Below are positions 53,455-64,000 of a stretch of 64,000 nt of DNA, piece by piece. A model generated the notes under the pieces. The model was not told the DNA's origin, searched no databases, and saw only the letters and a program-made list of their open reading frames with translations. The stretch covers positions 23,883,001 to 23,947,000 of the forward strand of contig LR738546.1 in assembly GCA_902685375.1 (NCBI GenBank), given 5' to 3'. Source of the DNA: Neostethus bicornis. Lineage: Eukaryota > Chordata > Actinopteri > Atheriniformes > Phallostethidae. A program made the translations under genes and the position numbers. Position 1 is the stretch's first letter; every line of letters begins with the position of its first letter.

Positions 53455-56400
53455 ATGGAGGAGTGGACGTTACAATCTCGCCTCGTCACAGGGATTTTTA
53501 TCTGGATGATCTTATTTCTGACCAGCAGCGGTCAATCCGCTCCGGATTGCGTGGGCCCGTCTCCTGCCATCCGCGTGCCACTGCGGCAAGGTGCACACGC
53601 TGAGACGACACCCGTACGCAGCGGTGCGTTGCGCAGGAGGAGAGGAGCGGCATCGAGAGGTCTCAGCTTCGTGGATATGATTGATAACTTACGTGGGAAA
53701 TCTGGACAGGGGTACTACGTGGAAATGGCTGTGGGGTCTCCTCCACAAAAGGTAAAAAAAACCAAATAAATAAATAAAAAATGAAATGAATCCTTGTGAA
53801 GCATTAACACCTTTTTGGAATATTGTCTCAAATGGTTCGAAGCGTCAGAAGTGTCGAAAAACTACTGACCTCTAGTGGGCAAATTTAACAGTTCCAAACT
53901 CAAAATTTAAGAACTTAAAATGACATTTCTGTTTATTAAAGTTATAAATAATATATATTCTTTGAATTTACTATATTAGTTCTGGTTTAAAAATCCTTTG
54001 GCTCGCAAATTCACCAGCTTTGGAAAAAAGTCACACCTAACAAAAATAATATTAACTGTGATGATTTAAAATATTATCTAAAATAAATTGCATGCTCATT
54101 TCAGCTGCTTGTATCCGCGATCTCATTCTTTCGGTCACCATCCACAGCTAGTGACCATAGGTACGTTCCAACCCTCCAACCCCAATCCAACCCGTGAGCT
54201 TCTTCTATAGGGTGGCTGGGCTATCACTCAGAGCTTGGGTGAGGAGCTCTGCCATCCGGGAGGAGCTCGGTGTCTAGTCGCTCCTCATCCAGGTCGAGAG
54301 GATCCAGATGGGGTGGTTCAGGAATCTGGTCAGGATGCCCCCCGAGCGCCTCTCGGGCGAGGTGTTTCGGTCACGTCCCACCGGGAGGAGACCAAGGGGC
54401 AGACCCCGGACCCGCTGGAGAGACTGTCTCACAGCTGGCCGGGGAACGACTCGGGATCCTTCCGGGTGAGCTGGAGGATGCAGCTGGGTGAGAGAAGCCT
54501 GGGCTTCCCGTTTGAGGCTGTTGCCCCTGCGACCCAGCCCCGGAAGAAGTGGAAAATGATGGAACGGAAATTGCATGCTGCAAAGAATAGGTTACTTTGT
54601 TACGGAGAATCAAATTAATCCAACGTCCAGCAATCCACTTGCCAAAAGTTACCAAAAGTCACTTAAAATAATTACTTATGTATTATAAAATAAATAATAA
54701 TAAATAATCTATACTTTCCTGATCCCTCAACGGGAAATTTGTGTTCTGCATTACACCGCAGCAGGCTGCTACCTATGGTGGCGCCAATGGTGGGAGAAAC
54801 AGGGGGTTAGTTGTCTTCTCCAAGGACGCTAGACGTGAACTCAATGGGAATCGAAACCGCGAACCGTGAACGAATGCTCTACCACTGAGCCAAAGCCTCT
54901 GCCCTAAATTGTGATACAACTTGCAACCCAGAATTTTAAACAATTTTTTATTGCATCTTTTATATTTTAGCGATTTTGCCCTTGCTGTTTTTTTTTCTCT
55001 CTGTTTAGCGTTTCTCAAACAGGAGTGCGCTGAATACACAAAAAATTTGAAGAAATCGCAAAGTGCAACATTAATAGAGCCAATGAAACGCTTTGAAACA
55101 CTGAAGCCGTTGACACGCAAAGCGAAACGGTAGGGGGACGAACCGGTTTGTTGAAATTACAGTCATGTGAGCGGCTGCTGCAAGCCAAACTTCAACACAG
55201 TAGTTTTAAGCTACGTATTTGTTTTAGTACGAAAGACGTGCTTCTGAGCTCCATCTCATTTACCCATCACCAGTGTTTAGTCGTTTTTAAGGTGTTATGG
55301 AAGATCGTTATGAATTAATTTTCTAAAAAATATCATTTATATACTTAAATATTTTCATAAACTGCTATGAAACATTGTTAATCTCAGCCAATCATTATTG
55401 TATGGTGAACATAACCATTGTCAATCCCCCCTATTTTGGAGCCAAATTGGCACCAACTCTGCTAAATTTTTTTTTACTCCAGCAACTAGGTTAGGGATTG
55501 CAGTCATCAGTTTACAAATGCAGTAATCTGAAAACATTCGGCCAATCAGCAAACAGATGATGTGTTGTAAAACACAAGCAACAGTCCAGTTTGAGGTCGA
55601 CCGAGCTATTTGGTCCGTGTCAGCAACGATTTCCAAGATGGAGAATTTAAAGATTGAACAAAGAGGCTGTTTGGAAAGTTTATTTCGAGCAGGGGTGTCA
55701 AACTCAGTTCCTAGAAGGCTGGGGTCCTGAAGATTTTCGTTGTGTTCTTATATCTACACACCTGACCCGGTCTATTAAGTCAATGTGCCAAATTTTATTG
55801 GCTGTTGATTTCACTTTACGTGCATCAGACGTATCGAACCAGGAACACGTGAAAAACCTTCAGGACACTGGCCCTTGAGGACCGGAGTTTGACACCGCTT
55901 AGTTAGAGGAATTCGTTGTTCCCCTGCTTCTGATTGGAGAAAATAAATTTTTTTACACTCTGGTTTTCTGAACTACACTGACTCTTCAGGACTATTTCAT
56001 ACGTCATATCTGGTCAAAAACAAAGCAGCAATTAGTTAATGCTGACTGGGTACCCACTCAACCAAGGGCGCTCAAACAACGATGCCAACTAACCTCCTGG
56101 TTTCAGCAAAAAATAATTTCCATCGGTTAAAAATGTGCGTCTTGATTTACGTCCAGTATTCACTGGGGTCCTGAGCTATTAATGCTAGAAGATCTTCGAT
56201 GTTACCCTAATCTACATGAATTAAAACAAATTAACTTTTAAAAAAAGTGAATAAAAATAGTTTAACCTTATTAAAGTAGTTAAATAAATACCAATACCCA
56301 ACTTGAACAACAAATTTACATATTTTTGTAGTTGTCAGTGTTACGGTTTCTGATGCGTTTGATACGTTTTGGGGTTTGGCGTTCAGTAACAGATGGCTGA

Positions 56401-59400
56401 TGTGTAGAAGGATGAGAGAAAGGACTGAAAGAAGCTGGCAGATAATGGAGCCATTAATTCTGCAAAGTGAGAACTGCCAGCTGGGTGCAGCTGCAGTGCA
56501 CAGGCTGGCACACAGAGGGTGATAGCAGAGAGAGATGAGACGGTCGCTGAGGGAGAAGGTGACTGAGAAGGAAATAAGAGGAATGAATGAAAAGAGAGAT
56601 TAATTTTTAAAAAAAAAGCATCTAGTTTTTAATTTGATAAATGTGTGCTTGACTCTTTCCTGGACCAGATGGTGCCAGGAAAAAATCAATATAAATGCAG
56701 TTATTGAGAAAACATCAAACCTCTTTGGGACGCTTTCAATTTAGCTTGACCTTTAAATGCCTGGTGGGTCATATTAAAAAAAACATAGGTGAAAAATTAG
56801 TATTTTTTGCTTTGGGTTCTAGAATCTTCCGTTCCGTTCCGTCATCTTCCGCTTGTTCCGTTGTCGGGTCGCGGGGGCAACAGCCTCAAACAGGCAGCCC
56901 AGGCCTCTCTCTCCCCGGCTGCATCCTCTAGCTCACCTGGAAGGATCCCAAGTCGTTCCCCGGCCAGCTGTGAGACATAGTCTCTCCAGCGGGTCCGGGG
57001 TCTGCCCCTTGGTCTCCTCCCGGTGGGACGTGCCCGAAACACCTCGCCTGCGAGGCGCTCGGGGGGCATCCTGACCAGATGCTTGAACCACCCCATCTGG
57101 CTCCTCTCGACCTGGAGGAGGAGCGGCTCAACACCGAGCTCCTCCCGGATGGCAGAGGTCCTCACCCAATCTCTGAGTGAGAGCCCAGCCACCCTGCGGA
57201 GGAAGCTCATTTTGGCCGCTTGTACCCGCGTTCTCATTCTTTCGGTCACCACCCACAGCTGGTGACCATAGGTGAGGGTTGGAACGTAGATCGACTTGTA
57301 AATCGAGAGCTTTGCTTTTCGGCTCAGCTCTCTCTTTACCACAACGTCCTAGTTATTGCTGATGCCGCACCGATCTGCCTGTCGATCTCCCGCTCCATCC
57401 TTCCCCCACTCGTGAACAAGACCCCGAGATACTTAAACTCCTCCACATGGGGCAGGACCCTGTCCCTGACCCGCAGGGGGCATTCCACCCTTTTCCGGGC
57501 GAGGACCATGGTATCGGATTTGGAGGCGATAATTCCCCTCCCGGCCGCTTCACACTCGGCAGCAAATCGATCCAGCGAGAGCTGGAGATCACGGTTTGAT
57601 GAAGCCAACAGGACCACATCATCCGCAAAAAGCAGAGATCCAATCCTGAGGTCACCAAACCTGAGGTTTTAGAATCTGATCAATTAATAATGTCAGAGGT
57701 AATACCATAAAACGGTGAGACAGTGGCTCAGTGGTAGCGTATTCGCCCACAGACCTCGGAAGTTAACCGGAAGTTCGCAGGTTTGATTCCTACTGAATTT
57801 ACGTCTAGGATCCTTGGAGAAGACACTTAACCCCCTGTTTCTCCCACCATTAGCGCCGTGGTGGCAGCCTGTTGCGGTGGAATGCAGCACACAAATTTCC
57901 CTGTTGAGGGATTAATAGAGGATGTAAAAAAAAAAAAAAAGTAAAAATGAAATAGTTTGTAGAAGATGAGGAACATGATTTTCCAGATTTGCTTTCATTA
58001 TTTTCCGAAGCTCTTTTTGGCAAAACATTCCTACAAGATCCGCACAATATCGACAAAATAGCCAACCGCAATTTTTTCATCTGATTTTGTGAAATCAATT
58101 CAATATTTGACATTAATTAAATTTTTTTTTGTTAAAATGCTTTCAAAGCTTTCAACAATATTTACTAGCAGTGCATAAGTACTTCCTACTAGGGTTGCTT
58201 TGCCACGCCTCGGAATGTGCTATAAACAAATTAATATGCCACTTGTGAACTCCCTGACCAATCCGTCGGCTGCTGAAAATACAAAGAGACATTGTCTGGG
58301 AGAGACTCTGAAAATACTGTGGTATCGATTCGATATTGAGATACCGTGTTAATTTTCGAGACTGTTTGGCTAACGTTACAGTTCGCTCACTAAAACAAAT
58401 TATTATGCAATAGAAGCTGAGTAGTTATCAGGGGCGGATGCAGGGTGTGTGTGTGGAATGAATGAATGAATTTTAGAATGTTATATGTCGCACCACTATC
58501 CCCTCCTTTTTGGTTCACAAAAAAAAAAAAAGAAGAAGAAGAAAGGAAAGGGGACTAGTCAAGCTATCCCCTCACAGGGCCAGCGAATGGGCACCAAAAA
58601 GCAGGAACATAACTCTTATTTTTCCAAATGTTTTGGGGGAGGAGGAGGGTGCTCCCAGTTCCCCCGCCCCCATACTGGCTTTGTCAATAACCTCACGGCC
58701 TCCCCTTTACAAAATTCTGGATCCGCCCCTGGTTATAAATAGGTTCACACTGTTGGTGCAAAAATAAAATTTTATGTGACATCGAACCGAATACTTTAGT
58801 ATGAGTTGACACATTGAGAATAATAGAAATTAGTTGTATTTAATATTTACATAATTACAGTACAAAGTAGGACGGCACTGTGACGCAGTGGGTAGCACAG
58901 TGGCTTCATAGCAAGAAGGTCGTGGGGACGAGGTTTGGAACACTGTCCTTTCTGTGTGGATTTTGCATGTTCTCCCATGTCTACGTGGGTTTTCTCCGGG
59001 TACTCCAGTCTCCTCCCACCTTCCAAAAACATGCATGTTAGGTTGATTGGCCAGTGCCAAATTGCCCGTAGGAATGAGTGTATGTATTTGTATGGCTGTA
59101 TGTGTGTGGCCCCGTGACAGACTGGTGACCTGTTCAGGGTGTACCCTGCCCTCGCCTTGAATCAACCGGGATAGTACCAAAGTAGCAGGGTTGATTCCAT
59201 CACCATTGAGACATTTTTATCCAATTTATCCATCTTCCGCTTGTTCTTGGGCCGGGTCGCGGGGGGAACAGCCTCAAACGGGAAGCCCGGTCTTCTCTCA
59301 CCCCAGCTGCATCCTCCAGCTAGGGAGGAGCTAGCTGAAGCTCCTCCCTATCTGGCTCCTCTTGACCCCATCTGGCTCCTCTCGACCTGGAGGAGGAGCG

Positions 59401-61171
59401 GCTTGACGCCGAGCTCCTCCCGGATGGCAGAGCTCCTCCCCCTATCTATGAGTGAGAGCCCAGCCACCTTGCGGAGGAAGCTCATTTCGGTCGCTTGTAT
59501 CCGCGATCTCGTGGGAAGACATGAAGATAGTTGACGTGACCGAAGAGGATACAGCAGATAGGGTTAGATGAAAGAAACTGACTTGCTGTGGCGACCCCTG
59601 AAGGAAAATGGCGAAAGAAGAAGAAAATACTGTAAATTGTGGCACTAAACTAACCCCAAAGGATATTTTTGATAGAACGGTTTTAACATTTTTGCAAAAT
59701 CTTCATGACACAGTTAAAAACTGTTATTCATAGGCAGAAAAGTCCCTTCATCTAAAAAGTAGTCCCTTTAAATAATTCTTACACCATAAAAATATTCTTT
59801 TCTTTTTTCTTTGCCATTTTGAGTAATTTTACATGTTAACAAGATAAAAAAAAAAAAACACTCTAAGAATGACTTGGAGTCATGAGGGTAACGATCCCAT
59901 ATAGGTTGCAGTCCTTTTTGGTAAGCAATGGATAGTATCCCCTCTGTGTTGATTCAGGGGGATGGGTGAAGATAACAGACCAGCTCTCTGCCTAGGAGAA
60001 CAGGAAGACATAGAGAAAAATGGACAGGAGAGAGAGAGACAGAAGGTGTCCCTGTCAGAAAGAAGCATTTTCTATGTGTGTGTTACTTGGTCACTCTGAA
60101 AAGTTGGTGCACGTTCATGCATGTGTGAAAGAATCAGCTCTATTCTGAAGAGTCAGCAAATTTCTTTCCAAGAAAAGAGGACAGTGTGTGCAAGGCTATG
60201 ACCGATAGTAGCTGTGTTTGCTTGGAAAGTTTAAGCAGGGAAACGGGAAAAAAAAAAAGGAACGAAAAGCAGGATTTATTCCAGCTCGGCCTCATGGGAC
60301 ACTTTCACTTCTTTGGGTATTTTAAGAGCCAATCCATTATTGAACATGTTGCTTTGGCTCCCTGTCTGTGTTTTATCCATCCCTTTGTGTCTGCCCTACC
60401 CACAAAGCATTTCATCTTCCCTTTAACCTGTCTGTAACAAATCATTCACACTTTTAGTGAATGAATAAAGTACAATGACACCGAATACGTTCCTATTCTG
60501 GCGCCCCATTCACACATTTGCTGACTATTTTGACTGATAACGCAAAATATGATACTCTCATCGCAGGCAGAAGAGGAAGAAATGAGATGAGGAGGAAAAG
60601 GTTGGACTGGGGGAGGAGAAGGAGGTAGAAAGGGCAACATGAGAAGATGGTTAGAGTAGAGACGGGCGGACAAGGACATTCAGGTCATCGAGAGAAGGAC
60701 TCTACAATACATTCTAATACATTCTTTTTTCACTATTTATTAAATCTGCCGTCACTGATGGGACGCAGTGTTATAATTAGATGTTGTCAGGTTGAGCGAG
60801 AGGTTGCAGATTCACGTACAGGACAATGTGCAGTTTTTAACAGAAAATAGAAACAATTCAAAGCTTCTCCAATATTATTGTAACATAGGTCAGTCGCAAA
60901 ACATCTTGAGAACGTTTAACGAGGACAACCTGAAGTCTAACGGAAGACAACAGGCAACGTGGTGACAAAAAAAAAAAAGAGATGACTTACATTTTATACA
61001 GATGGTAGTGACAGACAATGAGACACATTTGAGACACATTAGGAAAGAAGCTGGCAATCACCAGAAAGACGGGAGAACACGACGAGGGGAAGTCAAGACA
61101 TGTGGAACTAGAGGGAGGTCAGAATTTCAAACTAAACCAGGAAGTAGACCTATATTACAAAACCACTGATG

Positions 61172-61216
<45 letters not shown>

Positions 61217-61959
61217 GAATGATTATTTCGCTTCATAAAAAATTAATAAAGTCCTCAGTTTATTTCTAAGATAACTTTTATTGCAAAAAATATGCAAAAG
61301 TGTTCAATGAAACAAAATAGCCATTCTGTCTTTTTTTTTTTGTACCTTAATACCATTAGGATCAACTACCGAGATTATTATAACCTTAGTTTGAAAGTTC
61401 TGTTGCTATGGTGTCCTGACAAGATTTAGGATGGTGCAATATTATATTATTTAACCTGAATATTTTTCACAGGTGTACATTATCTGATAACTCAAACCTT
61501 GTAACCATTCAAAATCAAATATTCACATGGTACAAATACTAATAAATCTTTCTTTTTCCTTTTTTGTGACCAGTTGAACATCCTCGTGGACACGGGAAGC
61601 AGTAACTTTGCTGTTGGGGCGGCTGCTCATCCTTTCCTGCGGAGATACTACCACCGTTCACTGTGAGTAGAAACACTGATGTGTAAATGAAAACAGAGAA
61701 AGGAAACTATAAATAATTCCCTTCAACTCTTTCTGTTTGCAGCTCAAATTCCTACCACGACCTAGGAAGGAGTGTTTATGTCCCCTACACTCAGGGTCGC
61801 TGGGAAGGTGAGCTGGGCACCGACCTAGTCTCCGTGCCACATGGTCCAAATGCCACCCTGCGCGCCAACATTGCTGCCATCACCCAGTCAGATCGATTCT
61901 TCATCAATGGATCGAACTGGGAGGGGATCCTAGGACTTGCATATGCTGATATTGCACGG
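53455..61959 (+). CDS. bace1: Beta-secretase 1, first three coding exons (gene continues past the window)
   Basis: BACE1 is a type I membrane aspartyl protease that cleaves APP and neuregulin in endosomes. Coding exons seen: 53455-53751 (99 codons), 61574-61662 and 61743-61959, joined in phase to 201 codons. A signal peptide (IFIWMILFLTSSG) is followed by a propeptide ending at a furin-type LRRRR (human RLPR). The mature start contains FVDMIDNLRGKSGQGYYVEM, identical or close to human. The first catalytic motif DTGSSNFAVG (Asp about 105) is intact, as are the flap region VYVPYTQGRWEGELGTDLVS and glycosylation sequons NAT and NGS. These match BACE1, not BACE2. The second catalytic Asp, transmembrane segment and tail lie beyond 64000. 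Confidence 0.97.
54090..54580. mobile_element. Rex3 pair in opposite orientations
   Basis: 54090-54165 is a minus-strand Rex3 piece (CATCCACAGCTAGTGACCAT). From about 54195 the same element region continues on the plus strand (GGGTGGCTGGGCTATCACTC through to GGAAATGATGGAACGG-type end). The two are separated by about 30 bp of CCAACCC repeat. It lies in bace1 intron 1. Confidence 0.72.
54705..54905 (-). mobile_element. tRNA-derived SINE, family B
   Basis: The copy runs from the tail (complement of GAAATTTCCCGTTGAGGGAT) to the head (complement of GGCTCAGTGGTAGAGCATT). It lies in bace1 intron 1. Confidence 0.7.
55689..55900. mobile_element. hAT-like MITE (CAGGGGTGTCAAACTCA type)
   Basis: CAGGGGTGTCAAACTCAGTT at the left and GACCGGAGTTTGACACCGCT at the right form terminal inverted repeats; CCTGAAG/CTTCAGGAC motifs face each other inside. 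No clear 8-bp duplication survives. It is in bace1 intron 1. Confidence 0.7.
56826..57668 (-). mobile_element. Rex3 RT-to-3'-end copy
   Basis: On the minus strand it encodes VLLASSNRDLQLSLDRFAAE, GVLFTSGGRMEREIDRQIGA and then an uninterrupted 166-codon 3' coding end (57342 down to 56842). It starts inside RT just downstream of the FADD box. It is the best-preserved coding end in the window, in bace1 intron 1. Confidence 0.87.
57712..57930 (+). mobile_element. tRNA-derived SINE, family B (most complete)
   Basis: Head GTGGCTCAGTGGTAGCG, B box GGTTTGATTCC, body CCTTGGAGAAGACACTTAAC, tail AAATTTCCCTGTTGAGGGAT and a terminal poly(A) at 57928-57942. It starts about 45 bp after a Rex3 copy. Confidence 0.75.
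58870..59170 (+). mobile_element. tRNA-derived SINE, family A
   Basis: The head GGCACTGTGACGCAGTGGGT is present but the B box is lost by a small deletion (GTCGTGGGGACGAGG). The body and ending are as in other family A copies. Confidence 0.72.
59225..59520 (-). mobile_element. Rex3 3' fragment with internal deletion
   Basis: A minus-strand copy lacking about 170 bp between the CATCCTCCAGCT and CATCTGGCTCCTC segments found in other copies. A short duplication (ATCTGGCTCCTCT) lies at the join. Confidence 0.75.
59530..61160. other. bace1 intron 1, region without recognised elements
   Basis: Only short unsupported frames are present on both strands. No exon, SINE or LINE wording was found. Confidence 0.5.
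61166..61215. repeat. (TA)n microsatellite
   Basis: An alternating TA tract of about 40 bases, flanked by GTATATG and CATATG. It sits about 360 bp before bace1 exon 2. Confidence 0.95.
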
Positions 61960-62026
61960 GTAAAGACATGTTCAGAGAGAAACGCAATTATTTAATCATA
62001 ATGGACTCTTACAAAATTAGTTTTAA

Positions 62027-63303
62027 AGGTCCCCTATTATGCCTTTTTTCCCTTATTTTATCCTGTGCTTATGTATCTGATATGCATAATTTTACATTCC
62101 GCCACAATCTTAACACAATAGTTTATAAATAATAGCCTGTTTGGGAGCGCAGTTTCAGACCCGGAAGTCAAAACAGCTTGTTTCAGTGTTTTTTTATTTT
62201 TTTTTCCTGGGACCCGCCCCGTTGGTTGCGATTGGTTGTCATTCATTGTGATTTCCCCACCCACCCAGCACAGCGTGGAGCGGGAGGGGCGAGGTGTGAG
62301 ACGTATTGAGTAAACAAAGCGGTTCGGAGGAAGGAAAAAAATGCATTAAAAATAAATTGGTAAAGGATAAAGTATTTGTGGATTTTCCATTTTGATCGCA
62401 GTGCAAAAAAAAGCTGACACGAACTTTTTATACTATAAAAACGCCAGAAAAACACCGATTAGCCTACTACTTCGTGTTTTGCTCTTCAAAAATATGATGC
62501 ACATTAAAAGTAATGTACTACAGCAAAATTCTGGGACAAAACATGTCAGCTGTATTCCGTTTGTACATGTCTATCGTGCCAAATTTGATGCTAACATCTA
62601 TAAATACATTCGGAATATAGCGTTAGCATGCTAGCGCCAGTGTTACTTACAGCTGCAGGTTCCTCTTCTCCTCTGTTTGTGGGAACAGCTCCAGTTTGTA
62701 AAATCAGCTTTTTGGTAAAACCACTTTTGAAAAGGCCAAAGTTTTGAAAGCAGGTTTCAGAAAAATGCCGTTGGCACACGAAGACATTTGAGCTGGTGGT
62801 GTAATGAGGGTCTCCAAAAATGAAAGCTAACCACTCTTTACGTAGGTCTTCTGTCTTCGGAATAGTAAACAAAGTTGAGACATCAGCACAACCAAATTCA
62901 CATTTTCTCTTTGTTGCCATGGTGTATACAGCTTTTGAGGAGAAAAAATACCGCGAAACAGATCCAAGTGAAACAGCAAAGGCTTGCTATTGTTTGGTGA
63001 AACACCAAACAAGAGCTTTTCACAGTAGAGTGAAGCACGGAAATGGGTGGATATGTGGGTGGAGAGCAGGTAGAAGTGGGGGAGGGTGTTTGAGCTGCAG
63101 GGGGCTGTACAAAAAACAGATCGACGTCACAATGTTCCATCAGTCGTTTGAGGTTTGGAGAACACGCCCCTTACTTTGAATGTAAATATCTCAAAATAGC
63201 ATGAATCACAATAAAACACACTTTGGGGGATTGTTTGGGGTAGTACTAAGTAAAATAAAAGGTTAAAACCTCATAAAAGTCAGTTTTGCATAATAGGGGA
63301 CCT
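62027..63303 (-). mobile_element. Kolobok-like DNA transposon fragment with THAP coding
   Basis: Inverted termini AGGTCCCCTATTATGC and GCATAATAGGGGACCT are each bordered by TTAA (62023-62026 and 63304-63307), the target site of Kolobok and piggyBac types. The minus-strand frame from 62920 encodes a THAP zinc finger with CEFGC, LFTIPK, LRKEWLAFI, VCQRHF and the terminal AVPT box. Kolobok transposases carry THAP domains, which favours that class. No catalytic domain is present, so it is nonautonomous. It lies in bace1 intron 3. Confidence 0.78.
62625..62920 (-). pseudogene. THAP-domain remnant of a transposase
   Basis: About 95 residues starting MATKRKCEFGCADVSTLFTI. The C-x4-C-type start, the later CQRHF and the AVPT motif define a THAP domain. 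The frame goes on for a few residues and ends without the transposase body. A donor-like GTAAGTAAC lies just after EEEPAAV (about 62655), so a splice in the parent element is possible. Confidence 0.7.
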
Positions 63304-63589
63304 TTAAATAGAAAAATTAGACATTGAGTTCGAGCTGAACGGAAATCATTTGAAGTAAAAAAATCACATAAAACTTTTGTTCACTATTTGACTGAATTGC
63401 AACTAAATCTACTCAACAAGTAAGAATTTATTCATTTTTTGCAGAAAAATGTTACAAAATAAAATTTACAAATCCGAACTTATACCAGATCTTGACACTT
63501 GCCATTGATACCCTTCATACTTTCCCAAGATGGCAGATGCTCCAAAGTTTTGTTCCTTACTGTCACATTGGAATTTTGTTTCGTCTTCT

Positions 63590-63850
63590 GAGCCGCCCAT
63601 CCCTAACGGGGTTGCGTGGGGTGCCGGAGACTATCCAGGCTGATTTTAGGCACCAGTCGGTTATGGGGCCATACACATACAACCATACACACACACACTC
63701 ATTCCTTGGGGCAATTTCACAGCAGCCAATCAACCTAACATGCATGTTTTTGGAGGGTGGAAGGAAACTGGAATACCAGGAGGAAACCCTCACATACATG
63801 TAGAGAACTTGTAAACTCCACACAGAAAGGTCGATGTTCCAAACCTTGCA
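63590..63850 (-). mobile_element. tRNA-derived SINE, family A
   Basis: A minus-strand copy from the end (complement of CCCCGTTAGGGATGGGCGG) to the GTGGAGTTTACAAGTTCTC segment. The tRNA-like head is missing. It lies in bace1 intron 3. Confidence 0.7.
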
Positions 63851-64000
63851 TGACCCTGACTTGAGCATGTTGGAATTTAGTAAAGATAATGGTAAATAGA
63901 TCTTTTGCTGATGACTGACATAAACTTTTTATGTTTTTGTTCAAATTTGAGTATATGAAAAAAGGACACATCAGAACTCAGAGGCCTCTGTAAAACACAG

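Noticed and set aside
1..64000. CRISPR arrays, phage or bacterial defence systems
   Set aside because: Tandem repeats here lack regular unique spacers and all coding content is vertebrate or vertebrate mobile element.

Overview
The window is from a teleost fish nuclear genome. Four spliced vertebrate genes have introns with GT..AG borders and preserved reading phase. The repeat content is typical of ray-finned fish: Rex3-type RTE retrotransposons, an L2-type LINE, tRNA-derived SINEs, a Tf1/sushi-group chromovirus, and hAT, pogo and Kolobok-like DNA elements. cep164, apoa1 and bace1 also lie close together in human 11q23.3, so this is an old syntenic block. I see no prokaryotic genes, CRISPR arrays or defence systems.

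Layout. 1-26.6 kb (minus strand): a complete cep164 orthologue. Twenty-seven coding exons join in phase to 1672 codons plus a stop, and there is one likely untranslated first exon. Its introns hold at least nine Rex3 fragments, two pogo/Tigger-like deletion derivatives, two hAT-like elements and several SINEs. 26.6-41.5 kb: intergenic DNA with a 5.1-kb Ty3/Gypsy chromovirus (29616-34695, minus strand), a 1.6-kb minisatellite of a 30-bp unit (36205-37822) and a short myosin-rod relic. 41.5-43.6 kb (plus): apoa1 with TATA box, HNF4-like site, four exons and poly(A) signal. 43.6-46.1 kb (minus): a 5'-truncated L2-type LINE with a 746-codon uninterrupted frame. 47.0-51.1 kb (plus): a compact eight-exon T-box gene of the Tbx1/10 subfamily. 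53.4-64.0 kb (plus): the first three coding exons of bace1; the gene runs off the right edge.

The four host genes are independent transcription units and do not form a pathway: ciliary distal appendages (cep164), lipid transport (apoa1), transcription control (tbx10-like) and membrane aspartyl protease (bace1). I found no new biological system. The most informative observations concern the chromovirus. It has an 11-nt self-priming signature with a TATA box at the correct spacing, and a -1 frameshift heptamer followed by a possible pseudoknot. Its two LTRs are almost identical although pol is broken at three places. Other points worth checking are a 13-residue repeat expansion inside cep164, the minimal T-box gene, and composite inverted Rex3 copies.

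All gene models were made by eye from splice sites, phase continuity and remembered family motifs; no database search was run.
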